Below are positions 33,196 through 45,543 of a DNA stretch of 64,000 nt, piece after piece. The stretch is from Erodium maritimum (taxonomy: Eukaryota; Streptophyta; Magnoliopsida; Geraniales; Geraniaceae), in contig OY997588.1 of NCBI GenBank assembly GCA_963921825.1, positions 134,571,203-134,635,202 of the forward strand, given 5' to 3'. Below the pieces are notes generated by a model. The model worked only from the letters and a program-made list of their open reading frames with translations, was not told where the DNA came from and searched no databases. How positions within the stretch are numbered: position 1 is the first letter of the stretch; every line of letters begins with the position of its first letter. The position numbers were made by a program, and so were the translations under genes.

Positions 33196-33941
33196 TGGTG
33201 AAACGGTGATTTGTGAGCTATGTGTGATAGTGAAATGGTGCACGTTGGGAATGGATTGCTTCGTGTTTCGCTTGAGTGTGTTACTCATTTATATCTGATT
33301 ATTATCGAATTGTCCAAGTGTATGCTTCCTATGGGAGTTATATCTTGGGTCCCGAGGACATATAGTCCTTTGGAGACATTTCTGAGAATCCCGATGATAA
33401 GCGCCCTTAGGGGGTTGTTTCCAGTAGCCTCAATGATATGCGTCTCCTCTGGACTTGAGGGAAAATCCGAGAGGACACATCATATGTGGATCGGAGGGTG
33501 GTGAATTCATGTGCCACGGCATCGATTGGATTACCTGTTGCCCGTAATTGTTAAGAGTTATCTTGTTGACTTTGTTGATGAAAGTATTGAGTTTAAAGTC
33601 CACCTTATTATGTATTTTCCCTACTGAGCGCAAGCTCACCCCTATGAGTTTATTGTTGTGATTATAGGCTTGATTGAGGAGTAGAGGCTAGGGAGCTTCT
33701 TGGTGTGGGTGTCTTATTAGAGACTTCATTTTGTTTTTACCTCAGTTTTTGAACAAACCATGTTGGAGGATTATTATTACACCCCTGGAGGGTTTTATTT
33801 GTGTTTTAAACTGAGTTAATCTGATTTGAGACTTATTTGAAGGAGTTATGAGATTGTTGATGGTTAAATAGTGTTGAAAACCGTTTGTACTCAAGTCACG
33901 TCTCGAGTCCGGGCAAGAACCGGATTTAGGGCGTGACAATT

Positions 33942-33953
33942 TGGTATCAGAGC
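33942..33953 (+). other. primer binding site TGGTATCAGAGC
   Basis: Three bases after the LTR end; complementary to initiator-Met tRNA. Confidence 0.92.
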
Positions 33954-34382
33954 CTGATTTCATTTGAAACAGGTGTTTTCAAACCTCGGACTGAAGTCAA
34001 TTAGGTGGGTAGAGTTAGGGAGTTTGATTCGTGATACTCAGTGACGCGATTTGGAAACATTGACGCAGAGAGTTGGAACGACATGAGTCGTGAGTCGCTT
34101 TAATGTTGGTCCTAAATGGAATCTTTACACTACAATGTTTGCATTACTCTACTGGTATCCTCTCCCTAGTGATCGGTGAAGTCGAATGGTTGAGATCGGA
34201 ATTGGATTAATGGGCAGTGATCAACCCGCTATGCACTCATTGTAGAGTGAGCCAATTGTTTGTGGTGTTGCCATTTTGGTGGGTCATTTCTAAAAAATTT
34301 CGAGTTGTAGTTTGGTCTTACTCAACTGTTGACATGTTTGATTGACCACTATTCTGGAGTATGAGTACTCCATGTATGCTTG

Positions 34383-34745
34383 TATTGAGTGTTTTGGGTG
34401 GGGCACGAGAACCCCGTATCCCGTTGTGTGAGAACTTTGGGTGGGGCACGAGAACCCCGTATATCGTTTGCGTTGAGTATGTTGGTGGGGCACGAGAACC
34501 CTGTGTGCCCGTGTGTGGCGAATTTGGGGCACGAGCACCCCGTGGTATTTGGGAGCACGAGCACTCCGCATACCGAGTATAGTGAGTTTGTGGGGAGCAC
34601 GAGGACTCCGTTTATTGATTGTGTTGTGTACTTTGGGGAGCACGAGAACTCTGTTTATTGACTTTGTCGTGTAACTTGAAGAGCATGAGCACTCTATGTT
34701 TTGACTGTGTGGTGTATTTGGCCGAGCATGAGAACTCTGCGTACT
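34383..34745 (+). repeat. degenerate ~50-bp GGCACGAGAACCCCG tandem repeats in leader
   Basis: About seven units, each with GAGCACGAG or GGCACGAG followed by NACCC/ACTC and CGT, the later units decaying to GAGCATGAG. Short open frames on both strands are by-products. Confidence 0.75.
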
Positions 34746-35227
34746 TGTTGTCTTGTGAAATTTTTTGGTGAATGTCCCGCGTAAGCGGAGGGTTAAGGGA
34801 AATTACGAATGGGTCATGCCGAATTTTCGGTAGAACTAAAATGATTGCACTATCACTGGTTGACTTAGGGGCGCCACTGTAGTCGAGTGTGATGGTTTGA
34901 TGTCAAGTTGTTACAATGAGGTTCGGGGACGCCTGAATCGGGTTGTAACAACATGAGATCGACACGAAAAAGTTTGGTTAAAGTTAAGAAGTGGGAATCT
35001 TTGGAAGGGAAGGAAAGGCTAAAGGTGATTATTGAATTGAATTGTGTTAAGTGATAAACCCCTCTTTGTGAAAGGATACTCGGGCAAGGGGTATGCATGT
35101 TGATTTGTGCTTTGTGTAGTGTGCCTGAGTTGGAACCCTCCTGTGGGAGTTGGTGGTTTGATTGATTGAATCGCTGATTGTTGCTGTGAGATGCATAGAG
35201 ATGCGAACTTGTGTGATTATATATGAG

Positions 35228-35341
35228 TATATATATATATATATCTACTAAGCTTAAGAGATGTAAACTTGGGTGACTTGTGAGACGCGCGTGAACGTCC
35301 TTGTATTTGATCGAACCTTTGATTTCTGTGTGAGACGCACG

Positions 35342-35382
<41 letters not shown>

Positions 35383-35481
35383 TACTAAGCTTAAGAGATG
35401 TAAACTTGGGTGACTTGTGAGACGCGCGTGAACGTCCTTATATTTGATCGAACCTTTGATTTCTGTGTGAGACGCACGAGG
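35228..35481 (+). repeat. tandem duplication of a (TA)n-headed ~117-bp unit
   Basis: Unit 1 is 35228-35344 with a 17-base TA tract; unit 2 is 35345-35481 with a 35-base TA tract. Outside the TA tracts I see one clear difference (CCTTGTATT/CCTTATATT) in ~100 bases. Confidence 0.85.
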
Positions 35482-35639
35482 TACGGGTCTCTTGTCTACA
35501 TAAGTGTTACTTATGACTTTACGACTTACTTTTGATCCAAGTGAGATCCGGTGGAGACGCACGAGAACGTCATGCTTGGGTGAATCGAACCGATTGGGTT
35601 AAACTGATTTATGAACCTATAGGTTCTAAATGTTGTGAG

Positions 35640-36840
35640 CTTGCGAGATGTCATGTGTTTACATCCCAGAGGGTACCAAGAGCCGTCCAGCTGTGGGGCA
35701 GAGCCAGACGCCAGCTGTTGTTCTGGCAGGGGCAGTGAGCTCCTAGGATGCTGCTCCCACAGAACACCAGAGTTTTGGGGATAGACCAGTATGGTCACCA
35801 CCAAGAGTTCCTCCAGTCGCAGAGCCGACTCGAGCGGCCCTATTGATGAGGCGGTTTGCGCAGTGTTAGCAACGCTCAGTATGAGACTACAGCACCGGCA
35901 CAAGAATCTGTGCCTACTGCCAACGCAGTCACTACCGAGATGCCAGGCCAGGTGGACAGTTACACGGCCCAGTCACTCAGGAGTTTTCATAAGTTGAGTA
36001 CACCAGTTTAATCCGGGAATTCAGACCCCGAGGCAGTTGTATTATGGTTGGAGTGGATTACTCACAACCTTAATACGTTTAGAGTATTCGGATATTCGTG
36101 GGAGAATATGTTCCACGACCCCCCAGCCGAGGGAGAAGCACGATACTGGAAGCAACGTGTGCAGACCAGATTTGGAAATGACTTCCAGCCGTTCAGCGGA
36201 CTGTCCTTGGGACAGCGTTTCCTTCGATCTATTCGAGATGACCGACACCAGCAGTTTTGGATCTGCAGTGGAAAGGGGTGACCGTCTATGAGTATTAGGT
36301 GAGGTTCATGTCCCCGTATCGTTCCGCACCGGGATGGTGCCGACCGAGGAGAGCGCCGCAGGCGTTTTGGAGAAGAGACTCAGTTCGTCTAGCACAGTTT
36401 AAGTCATTGCAGTCAGACCCGAGGACTATTCTGTATTAGTGGAACAAACTTTAGCTTTAGAGAGATTTTGGGAAACCCCCAAGGCGCGGAAGACCAGGCC
36501 AAGGCTGAGGGGCTTCTTGAGGCCGTCAGAGAGTCGCAATCCGAGGAGGCAGGGGACCCCAGGATTCTTTCAGTCACAGAACCAGTCCCGTGAGTCACGA
36601 CGGGTTAGAGAAGTAGTGTCCGTTGGACCTGCCCCGGTGGCACAGTTTGCCCTCGAGCAAACAGTTGGAACGTCTAGGCCGAGAAGGCCAGTTGAGTGAT
36701 GGATCTACGAACCGTCCCGCAAGTCGATCTACGAGAGTCGATGAGAGAACCTGCCGCCATAGCATCAAATTCTTCCAACCCCATCGAGAGGAGGACCTCC
36801 GATGCGGCAGGGCTGAGCGTACGTGATTACCAGGCCCCGA
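35640..36840 (+). pseudogene. gypsy gag remnants
   Basis: GAGGGTACCAAGAGCCG (35679) matches the gag start region of the element at 1-5408. The piece 36048-36281 reads EYWKQ-like 'GEARYWKQRVQTRFGNDFQPFSG' and RSIRDDRHQQF, the capsid motif seen in the other gag. Stops and shifts occur throughout, and later parts (36440-36700, FWETPKARKTRPRLRGFLR) correspond to the end of capsid. No CCHC knuckle is found. Confidence 0.75.
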
Positions 36841-39539
36841 GTTGAGAACTAAATACCAACCTTGAGATCGCGTAGGGTACTTGTTACCATCTACATTTTG
36901 GAATTCGTGTCAGCCGACACTTGAGCTTTACACTGGGTTGTATTGGCTCGTGTTTACTTTTGTTCGAACGAGGTTAAAACTGTTCAGCCCTCAGGTACTT
37001 AAAACACATCGACTAGAGGTATGGTAGTACCGACCAGCGTCAGTGGGAGTTGGGAAGTGGAGTAACAGACTTGGACATACTGAAGGTTCTTTTCCTTCTC
37101 CGATAGTGCGGATCAAATTTTAAGAACCGATGGCTGAAACAGCAAGCGTTCATCAGGTACCATCAGCAAGGAGTGCCGAGCAGAGAAAGGCTACAGCCTT
37201 GACCAGTAACCGGTCCGGCCGGTCGCAAGAGATGACCGAGCTGCGATAAGATCAGAGTAGCGCAGCGGAAGCGTGGTGGGCCCATACCCACCGGAGTTGC
37301 AATCTACAGATTCTTCTAACCCCGCTACGAGATTTGAGTTATAAGATTCGAACCGTTGAGACGCTGTTGGTTCAAAATCCTTTTTGGCAAGCGAAGGTTG
37401 CACGAGTACGTGCCGTACGTGAGAAACTAATATTAAGGTGTGTTTCTTACGTTATCCCCAGAAGGACTAAGCTTAACTATGGGGTTACGTCCTAGAAGCG
37501 AGAGCACCTCGCGTTGAAATACCAGCTACAGATAGTTGAGGGCGACTACCACAGACTTTCAGGCCAGTAACAAGATGGCACCAAGCGAGAAATTGTATGG
37601 TAGGTCGGATTTTTGTGTGATGCGTGGGCACAGGAAAGGTTAAGAGCTAACCGTTGTTGGTTTTATTCTGTCAAGAAGCTAACAAAGGAACCGCACGGGT
37701 TTCTGAACCGTTCAATTTATCGAGATCTCAGTACGTGTTGATTACTCCTTAAAGGGCGACTTGGGTGGACTTGATTATAAGTTGTTTTGATCGGTAACTC
37801 GTGAGCGGGTGTCAACGGTATAAGGAATACCGTCGGTTGGGATAACCTTGGGCAATCGACCTTGGATCGTGGTTCGCAGTCGAGTGTAATTTCGTGCGTT
37901 TAATTTTGGTGTCTTGAAGGACGCCTACTTTTGACCAAGTGCCAGTGAGGGGTTCTATTGGTCCGTGTTGTTGTACGTCGTTCGTCCAACTAAATGTTGG
38001 TAGAGTTCATGGTGGTACTGAACCATGCACCAGTTTTGAGAACCATTATCTCGTGTTATGATGATTCGGGTGAGATGACTTGTGAAGTGGTTGATCAGAT
38101 GTTGAGAACTTGTATTGATGTCAAGAGAAAGATCGCGAGTTGGATAACCTTCTCGATTGATCACAGTGAGATGTGGTTGGCTTACCGCGAGATAAGTTTG
38201 TGGTACGTGATGTGTAACTGACCCGTATCAGGTTGAGAACCGTGTTAAGGTTCAACCGTTGTGGAAGATGTGCGTAATGTTGGCTTGATACGAGAAGCGT
38301 ATGTGCTTTACCGTTTACCCTGTGTTTGATGACCTGTTAAGTGATGTGGTTGCAATTGGTGTTGATTCGTTTGAGTATGCTTTGTGAGTGTGGTGGGGTC
38401 CTGAGTTGAGGAGTGTGGTTACGAGTTCCGTGGGGGTTAGTTGTGTGACGCACCCGTATGCCAGACTTAGCATGACGGGAGGTGTTGAGTAAGTTATGTT
38501 TGAGGCATGCCGCTTTTCGACTATCTGACGGTACGCGGTACCCGTTTCTTGACGAAGGTATACCTACCTTTTTCTGAGATGTGATGAAACGAGCGATTGT
38601 TCCAAACCTCGCAGTGGTTATGAGGACCTTTGTTTGGATAATTACTATTGTGTGTTGCTTGCTCGTCTGAGTGTGTTAGGTCGCGACAAGACCTGTTTGG
38701 CGTTCTAGTGTGAACTATTCGGGAGACGGTTACTAAAGAGAATTGAGGAGTTACACCTTCGGATGGCTCCGTCCTTGTCCGATTTTCGAAGTTTTCTGAT
38801 AAGACACCCATACCGAAGGAAGATCCTGGTATGGCATGTCAGAACCGAAGTCGTTCTATCCGGTGTGATACCGCTACAGTTGAGGATTATGATAAGAAGT
38901 ATCTACATCAAAGTTGTTGATGACGGTCCGCCGTCTACACTAAAATTGGAGTCTGTTAGGGGTTGCCAAGATCGTTTCTGGCATTCCTCAGTATCTGAGG
39001 TGGGTACGATTTACCCTTTTGAGTTGCGCGTTATTGGCCCACAAGACGTGGTAAACCGGATGATTGTTCCGAATCGTGCAATGATCATGAGATCCTTTAT
39101 CTTGAGTAAGTGGTTGTTACGTGTTACTTGATCGGGCAATCATTTGTGGTTGGTCTTAGCATGGCGAATATTGGATTTCTGGGCAAGTTGTCCCTGTAAA
39201 AGTTACTAAGAAGGAAACTGAGTGGTTATGTCTACGTGTAAATTCCTACTTCAGTTCGCCTTGCGAGGTGTTTCGACACGATATCTATGACCGACGGGAG
39301 ATTCTAGTATAGAATATCCCGACCGATATAGAGTATTTCAGTACGTAGTCTATACCGAGGTAGGATTCCGGTATAGGATGTTTTATACCGTCATCCGGTA
39401 TTCCTTAACGATTTGAGTGTTCTTTGACGTGTTGGGTACATCAGTGGTTCTTGAGTTATGCTTGCATGTCAAAACTGCGAACTGTGGAGAAAGGCTGTTG
39501 TTCACCGCCAAGTATGGCTTTTTGAGTAACTAGCGTGAA
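36841..39539 (+). other. unrecognised interior of the gypsy element
   Basis: In the place of protease, RT, RNase H and most of integrase there is ~2.7 kb in which I can recognise no motif on either strand (no DTG, YxDD/FVDD or DDE context). It could be a heavily decayed pol or captured non-pol DNA. Confidence 0.5.
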
Positions 39540-40010
39540 CTAGTGAAGCACGAGTTGGTAAAGGTCGAGTAAATGCGGAAAACGGTTAAAGACCGAGTAG
39601 AGCCTACAGAAGAGTTACACAGACGAAAGGCGCGGGCCTACTGAGTTCCATCGCGGGATCAGATATCTCTGAGAGTGAGCCTAAGAGGGGCCTTAGCGGA
39701 TCGACAACAACGGAGGCAAGTTGGCCCCGCAGTTTATCGAACATTTGAGATCTTGGATCGGATTGGAGCCGTGGCTTATCGGTTAGCGTTGCCACCGCAG
39801 CTCGGGAACGTGAATGACGTTTTCCACATGTCCCAATTGCGGAAGTGCACGGAAGATCATTCCCACATTATTAAGTTGTCAGACATCGAGGTAACGGATG
39901 ATGTCACATATGAGGAGCAGCCCGCCGAGATCTTGGGTACAAAGGAGAAGGTCTTGCGGAACAAGACGATTCCGTTGGTACTAGTACCGTGGAGACACTG
40001 AGGAGCTGGG
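39540..40010 (+). pseudogene. gypsy integrase C-terminal remnant
   Basis: The frame 39675-40001 reads …FEILDRIGAVAYRLALPP and VFHMSQLRKC, then TYEEQPAEIL and RNKTIPLV, the conserved tail of chromovirus Pol (GPY/F region up to the chromodomain-side linker). The segment before it (39560-39670) fits in another frame with a stop. Integrase inserts the cDNA; the catalytic core is absent, so this piece is not functional. The 3' LTR begins ~45 bp beyond. Confidence 0.82.
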
Positions 40011-40049
40011 TCCACTTGGGAGCGCGAGGATGAGATCCGCGTGAAGTAT

Positions 40050-41767
40050 CCACGGATCCGTGACGGATCCCGTGACGGGCGACGTCATGGCTCCGTGAGG
40101 GAGTCCGTGACGGCACTCGTCACGGCTCCGTGACGGTAACCGTGAGGGTTGGCGTCACGGATCCGTGACCAGGTCCGTGGCCGAGCAGGGTGGGGATTTC
40201 TTTGAGGGTTTTTCACCTTGTTTGATCTTGGTTTTGAGCTAAACTTTGGAAGGGCTTTGGGGGTCTTGCTTGCTGTTTAAGCGGAGTCTAATTAGCGTTT
40301 CTTTGTGTCCAAGACTTTGGGACCGAGCTAGAGGAGCAAAGATCACGCCGGAACCCAGGTGAAGAACGGAGTGGTGACTACCGGGCTTATCATCAGAGTG
40401 TTGAGAGGAAGACCTCGAGGTAGGGAAAGTATTAACTTCTCGTTTAATTTCTTAGTATGCATATTAGGCTAATAAAATCGGAAAGGTCCTAGAAATGCCT
40501 ATAAGATGCGAATAACTAGAATAATTGTCTTTACTTTTCTAACAACCAGAAGCGTCTAGTAATGCATGCGTAGGATGCCAATTACTAGTGTAGCTCGCTT
40601 TCAATACTTGGGAATTGATTTACTGGTAGAGCGGCCTGGGCAAAACCCTCAGATTAGTTGTGTGTTAGGATCACATGCTTGGTTGTTGGTTGCTTAGTAG
40701 ATAAGCTAAAGAGTCTAATGGAACTGGTTGAATTGCATGCTTGATTGCTCGATTGAAGGTTTACATAATCGGTTGCTTGAACTTGTGCTTGACTGTTGAA
40801 TTTATTTGAATGATTGCTTGTTTTCTTGAATGGTTGATTGGAGAATAGAGTATGACTGGTTGTACCAAGCGTTGCAATCAGGTGATCGATGGACCGATGG
40901 ATCATGACTGGTAAGTAAATGGTAAGTTGTGGTTATGTGATTCGTGTGCTATGGTTATGCGATTCGTGTGATGTGGTTATGTGACTCGTGTGCTGTGGTT
41001 ATGTGATTCGTGTGCGGTGTGTTGTGGTGAAACGGTGATTTGTGAGCTATGTGTGATAGTGAAATGGTGCTCGTTGGGAATGGATTGCTTCGTGTTTCGC
41101 TTGAGTGTGTTACTCATTTATATCTGATCATTATCGAATTGTCCAAGTGTATGCTTCCTATGGGAGTAATATCTTGGTTCCCGAGGACATATAGTCCTTT
41201 GGAGACATTTCTGAGAATCCCGATGATAAGCGCCCTTAGGGGGTTGTTTCCGGTAGCCTCAATGATATGCGTCTCCTCTGGACTTGAGGGAAAATCCGAG
41301 AGGACACATCATATGTGGATCGGAGGGTGGTGATTTCATGTGCCACGGCATCGATTGGATTACTTGTTGCCCGTAATTGTTAAGAGTTATCTTGTTGACT
41401 TTGCTGATGAAATTATTGAGTTTAAAGTCCATCTTATTATGTATTTTCCCTACTAAGCGCAAGCTCACCCCTATGAGTTTATTGTTGTGATTACAGTCTT
41501 GATTGAGGAGTAGAGGCTCGGGAGCTTCTTAGTGTGGGTGTCTTATTAGAGACTTCATTTTGTTTTTACTTCAGTTTTTGAACAAACCATGTTGGAGGAT
41601 TATTATTACACCCCTGGAGGGTTTTATTTGTGTTTTAAACTGAGTTAATCTGATTTGAGACTTATTTGAAGGAGTTATGAGATTGTTGATGGTTAAATAG
41701 TGTTGACAACCGTTTTTACTCAAGTCACGTCTCGAGTCCGGGCAAGAACCGGATTTGGGGCGTGACA
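40050..41767 (+). repeat. gypsy 3' LTR, first ~960 bp missing
   Basis: Starts inside the palindrome array at CCACGGATCC, a motif shared with the 5' LTR at 32232, and ends GGCGTGACA at 41767. Paired segments are GGAGACA (41201) and CGTCTCC (41270). The hairpin (41454-41467) has TAAGC instead of TGAGC. Confidence 0.9.
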
Positions 41768-42185
41768 CATGGGGCAGGCGATACGGCCACAGGGGCTGGA
41801 GAACCCGCTCGTGCATAGGCCCATCGCCACGTTGGTGCTTGGCCACTGAATCCCGCATCTAATGGGACCTAGGACGTGCTCCATCGTGGTGACGGCGTGA
41901 AACCGGGAGAGCCATATCTGTTGTGGGGAAGGTAATGAGGCGGAGGAGGACGTCGGCGTGGTTGTTGGTGACGGCGGCGTCGATCGGATCTGACGAACGG
42001 TGGCGGCGTGGTTGTTGGCGAACGGTGGCGGCGACGAGGGCGAGGAGGCTGGAGACAACGAGGGCGAGGAGGTCGGAGAAGGACGGCGGTGGTGACGGGG
42101 GAGGAATGTAACGACAGTGACGACGAATCCTAAGTAGGGTAGAAAGGAACCTCACTTGGAGGTGTGTAGAGAGCTCCACTTTCTT
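41768..42185 (-). mobile_element. probable 5' part of the F3 element split by the gypsy insertion
   Basis: Directly follows the gypsy LTR. Minus strand has a GC-rich, proline-coding head (CCGCCGCCACCGTTCGCC type) as in the other LINE-like heads, giving open frames 42179-41859 and 42058-41720 with no recognisable domain. Joining to 30762-31270 is inferred from position and the CAGGG/CATGG flanks. Confidence 0.4.
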
Positions 42186-43911
42186 TTTCTTATAGAAACG
42201 TTAACCTTTGATTCTTTTTTAAAACTCATTATCTAGACGATATAACGGACCCACCATTACTATATACGGTGCGATGTAGTTGGGTGCTATTTTTATGACC
42301 CACTTTAGCCTACTAAGACAGTATTTGCCATAATCTATATCGTTATTATTTCATACAAAGCAAGATAAAGTAATTTCATAAATTCTACGGAATGAACAAT
42401 AGAGCTCTCCAAAAAGACATAGGAGCGCTTAAGAAAGGGCCGTTCTATCGCTGCTGTTTTGGCGATGTATTGATTACCATTTTACCTATATTTTATAATA
42501 AATAAGGTTATTATAAAATAAGGGTAAAGTAGTAATTTCCCCTTTTAGAATCATAAGATTGATATAAGTAAGGTCAAAATCGTTATCTTACTCTCAATTA
42601 ACTGTCACATGGCTAACAGAATAGAATATTCCGTCAATTTTCACTAACAGCATCGCGTGACCAATACTTTTATGTTGGACATATGTTATTTTGCAAACAT
42701 GGATAGTGTAATGTTCACGACCAATACTTAAGGGTAAGTTATAGATTCGATATTTTAACCCTTAAAAATAAAATAAAAACCAATAAGGAAGGGGGCCGGG
42801 TTTTGTCGGACACTGGCCAGGTTATGGCGGACACAAGCCGAGTTATGTTAGACACGGATATGAATCAAGTTGTGTCAAACACAAGCTGAACGTCTTTTTG
42901 GACGCGAATCGGACTTTTTCTAATACAAATTAATTCTTGGTTTCCAATTTAAATTTAAGAAGTGATTTTTTTTATTGAAATGGACGAATGAACGGGCTCT
43001 CTTAAAAAATATAGGTAGTTGGATTTAATTGAGCTAATGATCCATATAAGATTGCCTATTATAAAATTAAGTAATAAAGTATTGCAAATAATAGTTATTA
43101 ATATTTTTAAATTGAGAACTAATTAAATTGTTTTAAAATTTAAAAGAAATTAGATAAAAATTATAACGTGTGTTTGGACCATTTCCAAGATGCCACAATC
43201 CGACCGTCAGATAGATATGTTTGAGAGTGAGGGTGATGCGTGTTACGACCAAATACACACATATATCATTCTCAAAATTGAGAAGTCCGGTATTTTTGTC
43301 ATTTTGTCCTCATATGGATATTGTAATCGACGAATATGATTTGAAAATCAAGAATCTTAATACAATCAACCTGTAGAGGCTTAAATCTATGTTCGTTAAC
43401 GTTCGTGGTTGATGTTTCGTTCCTCGTTTGAACAGGTTGGCGTTCAACCTCTTCGCTCATATTCTGATCTCGATTTTACTGGTAAAGACGATAACTGAGC
43501 GACAAAAACCGACATGATTTTGTATGTTCCTATGCCGATCTTGATTTTCACGAATGTGTTGGTGCTGGTTCGGCATTGAGAATTACCGTTGAGGTCGATT
43601 AAACGACTGGTGTCTAACCTAGACATGTGGTGCAAAAAAGTATATCATTCGGATGTAAGAAACATCAAAAATATTTTTTTTGATAACAGAACACATCATT
43701 TTGTATGGTTCTTGATCTTTGTTATTACTCATCATAAAAAAAATGAATACATTATTAAAAAACGTAAACGTATATCTAAATAAAAACAAATCCACATACT
43801 ACTTACTTGCACTGAGCTGAAATTGTGCCATAATTGCTGCACACGGTTACACTGTACAATAGAATTAAGTTATTTGAATCTTTATGTTGCTGACTAAGAA
43901 ATTAAATAGTT
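42186..43911. other. AT-rich spacer, no gene seen
   Basis: Contains a degenerate GTCGGACAC/GGCGGACAC/GTTAGACAC repeat (42807-42890, ~25-bp spacing). No conserved frame. Confidence 0.5.
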
Positions 43912-43999
43912 TATTTTATCAGCAAAACATATATTAAAACACTGATTCTTTGAAATAAAGAATACGATGGGTGAAAATGAAACATAAAATAGCATTCCT

Positions 44000-44340
44000 T
44001 TCGAAACCTCAAGAAGCCCCAAACCGGGAAAATGATTGGGTACGCAGACCCTGAAACATGAAGAAGTCCCACACCGGGAAAATGATTGAGTACGCAGACC
44101 CTGAACCAAGAAGCCTCACACCGAAGAAAAGATTGGGTACGCAGACCCTGAAACAAGAAGAAGCCCCACACCGGGGAAATGATTGGGTACGCAGACTCTG
44201 AAACATGAAGGAGGATTCCTTTCGGAATCTCAAGAAGCCCCACACCAGGGGAGATGATTGGGTACGCAGACCCAGTAGTAACTATATGGCGCCCCACACC
44301 GGGAAAGACAAACAACCAAAAGGAATGGGTACGCAGACTC
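44000..44340 (-). repeat. ~58-bp minisatellite (GATTGGGTACGCAGACCC units)
   Basis: Five to six units of GATTGGGTACGCAGACCCTG, AAACATGAAGAAG and CCCACACCGGGGAAAT with small changes. Confidence 0.8.
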
Positions 44341-45538
44341 CAATTCTTTCTACCAATAAGCACTGGCGATGACACACAAAGGGGAGAAGCATCCAACTGT
44401 CAGGCCTTACTAGAATACCTCTCAACCCTAACCTTGAAAGGAAAGAACAACTCCCATCTCCAAAGGGTTGCCAACCCTCGAAGGAGAGGATGACAACAAC
44501 TAAAAAGCCAGTGGCCAACCCCACTAACGGCAGAGAAGAACCCAGATCACCATACATATCTTAGGAGATGGCTTCTGAAGGGGGAAACAACACCTAAGAA
44601 ACTTGTCGGCGGTCAACACCTTTAACTGACTAGCTCAAACCACACAGGTTCGAGATGAAAGGAAGCCAAAACACACAGGTATGTATGAACGGGTCGGAGA
44701 AGACTAACCAAACAAGGGACGAAAAAGAGAATACCACAGAATAGTCGACCAACAATCTCGAGACGGCGAAGCACCAGAAGCAGCTAGAATAACTCAACAA
44801 CGATCCAAACCCAATAGGATGTAGAAGCGCGTCCCACGACTTGAGCTAGGGCCAAACACCTATAATGACCTGCGAGAAGCTCCTCAAACAAAACCGCGAG
44901 ACACGGAGCAGACAAAGAAGCTCGCACTCAGCACTCTGAAACCTTATTCCGACAAACACCGAAAGAGGCCCTAAAAAGGGGGAGGACTGGTATTTCTACC
45001 GAGAAAGAGTTCCAAACTCCAAGCCGGCAGTAGCAAGTCTACCAATCCAAGAAACCAAAACTGGAAAGTGTGCTGAGCGTTTTGAAATCGAGACCGGTAA
45101 CCCCTCGCCAACCAGTAGCGAGGACCCGAAAGAGAAAGCCTATAATGATACCGAGCACGATCTAGTCCGGACCCTGACAAAAGAAGACACTAAACCCAGC
45201 AAGAAGAGCAGCCGCCTACTCCGACGGAACGAGCCGTTTCCCACGGTAGATCAAGGATGAACCAACCAAACAACAACATAACCACCAAGCGAACCCGGAA
45301 CTGGCGAGGTTCTGGGCATCTGGGTCAGATCCTACCCGATCCAAAACCCACCCGAAGTGGGCTGGACCAGGCCCAGAACGAAGGTTGATCCAGGTCCATT
45401 GCGAATCGAGTTGAACCTGGTCCAGGTCAAACTGGGTTGAACCTATTCCAAATCCAATCGGATCCTACCCATATCCGGCCCAGACTTACTGGCCCAAAAT
45501 TCCTGGCCTGAACCCGAGAAAGCCCATTAGGCCCAACC

Positions 45539-45543
45539 GAAAC
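45539..45543. repeat. target site duplication GAAAC (left)
   Basis: Repeated at 48238-48242 on the other side of the solo LTR. Confidence 0.9.

Larger units (their letters stand above)
31271..33938 (+). repeat. gypsy 5' LTR, 2,668 bp
   Basis: TGTAAGACCC to GGCGTGACA. Features: U3 core AGCCGTCATCACGGTT (31388), a 33-bp tandem duplication (31919-31985), TGACG palindrome array (32233-32345), a four-unit ~25-bp GTGGTTATGTGATTCGT repeat (33105-33195), paired GGAGACA (33372) and CGTCTCC (33441), and the GNRA hairpin with GCAA loop (33625-33638). Confidence 0.93.
31271..41767 (+). mobile_element. gypsy element with young LTRs and decayed interior (non-autonomous)
   Basis: 5' LTR 31271-33938, primer site 33942, leader with tandem repeats, gag remnants (35640-36840), ~2.7 kb of unrecognised interior, integrase C-terminal remnant (39540-40010) and a 3' LTR lacking its first ~960 bp (40050-41767). 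The flanks are CAGGG and CATGG, a duplication with one mismatch. By eye the shared LTR parts differ at roughly 46 of ~1,706 positions. No RT or protease is recognisable and the gag and integrase pieces are full of stops, so it must have been mobilised in trans or have decayed unusually fast. Confidence 0.88.
43912..45543 (-). mobile_element. F2 element on the minus strand, 3' part
   Basis: Minus-strand end …TTTTAATATATGTTTTGCTGATAAAAT (43945-43915). Includes a five- to six-unit minisatellite (44000-44340) and a 'gggcc/ggatcc' rich part (45300-45540) equivalent to the F2 body at 9570-9720. Cut at 45543 by a solo LTR (GAAAC duplication) and continued at 48243-48800. Confidence 0.65.
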
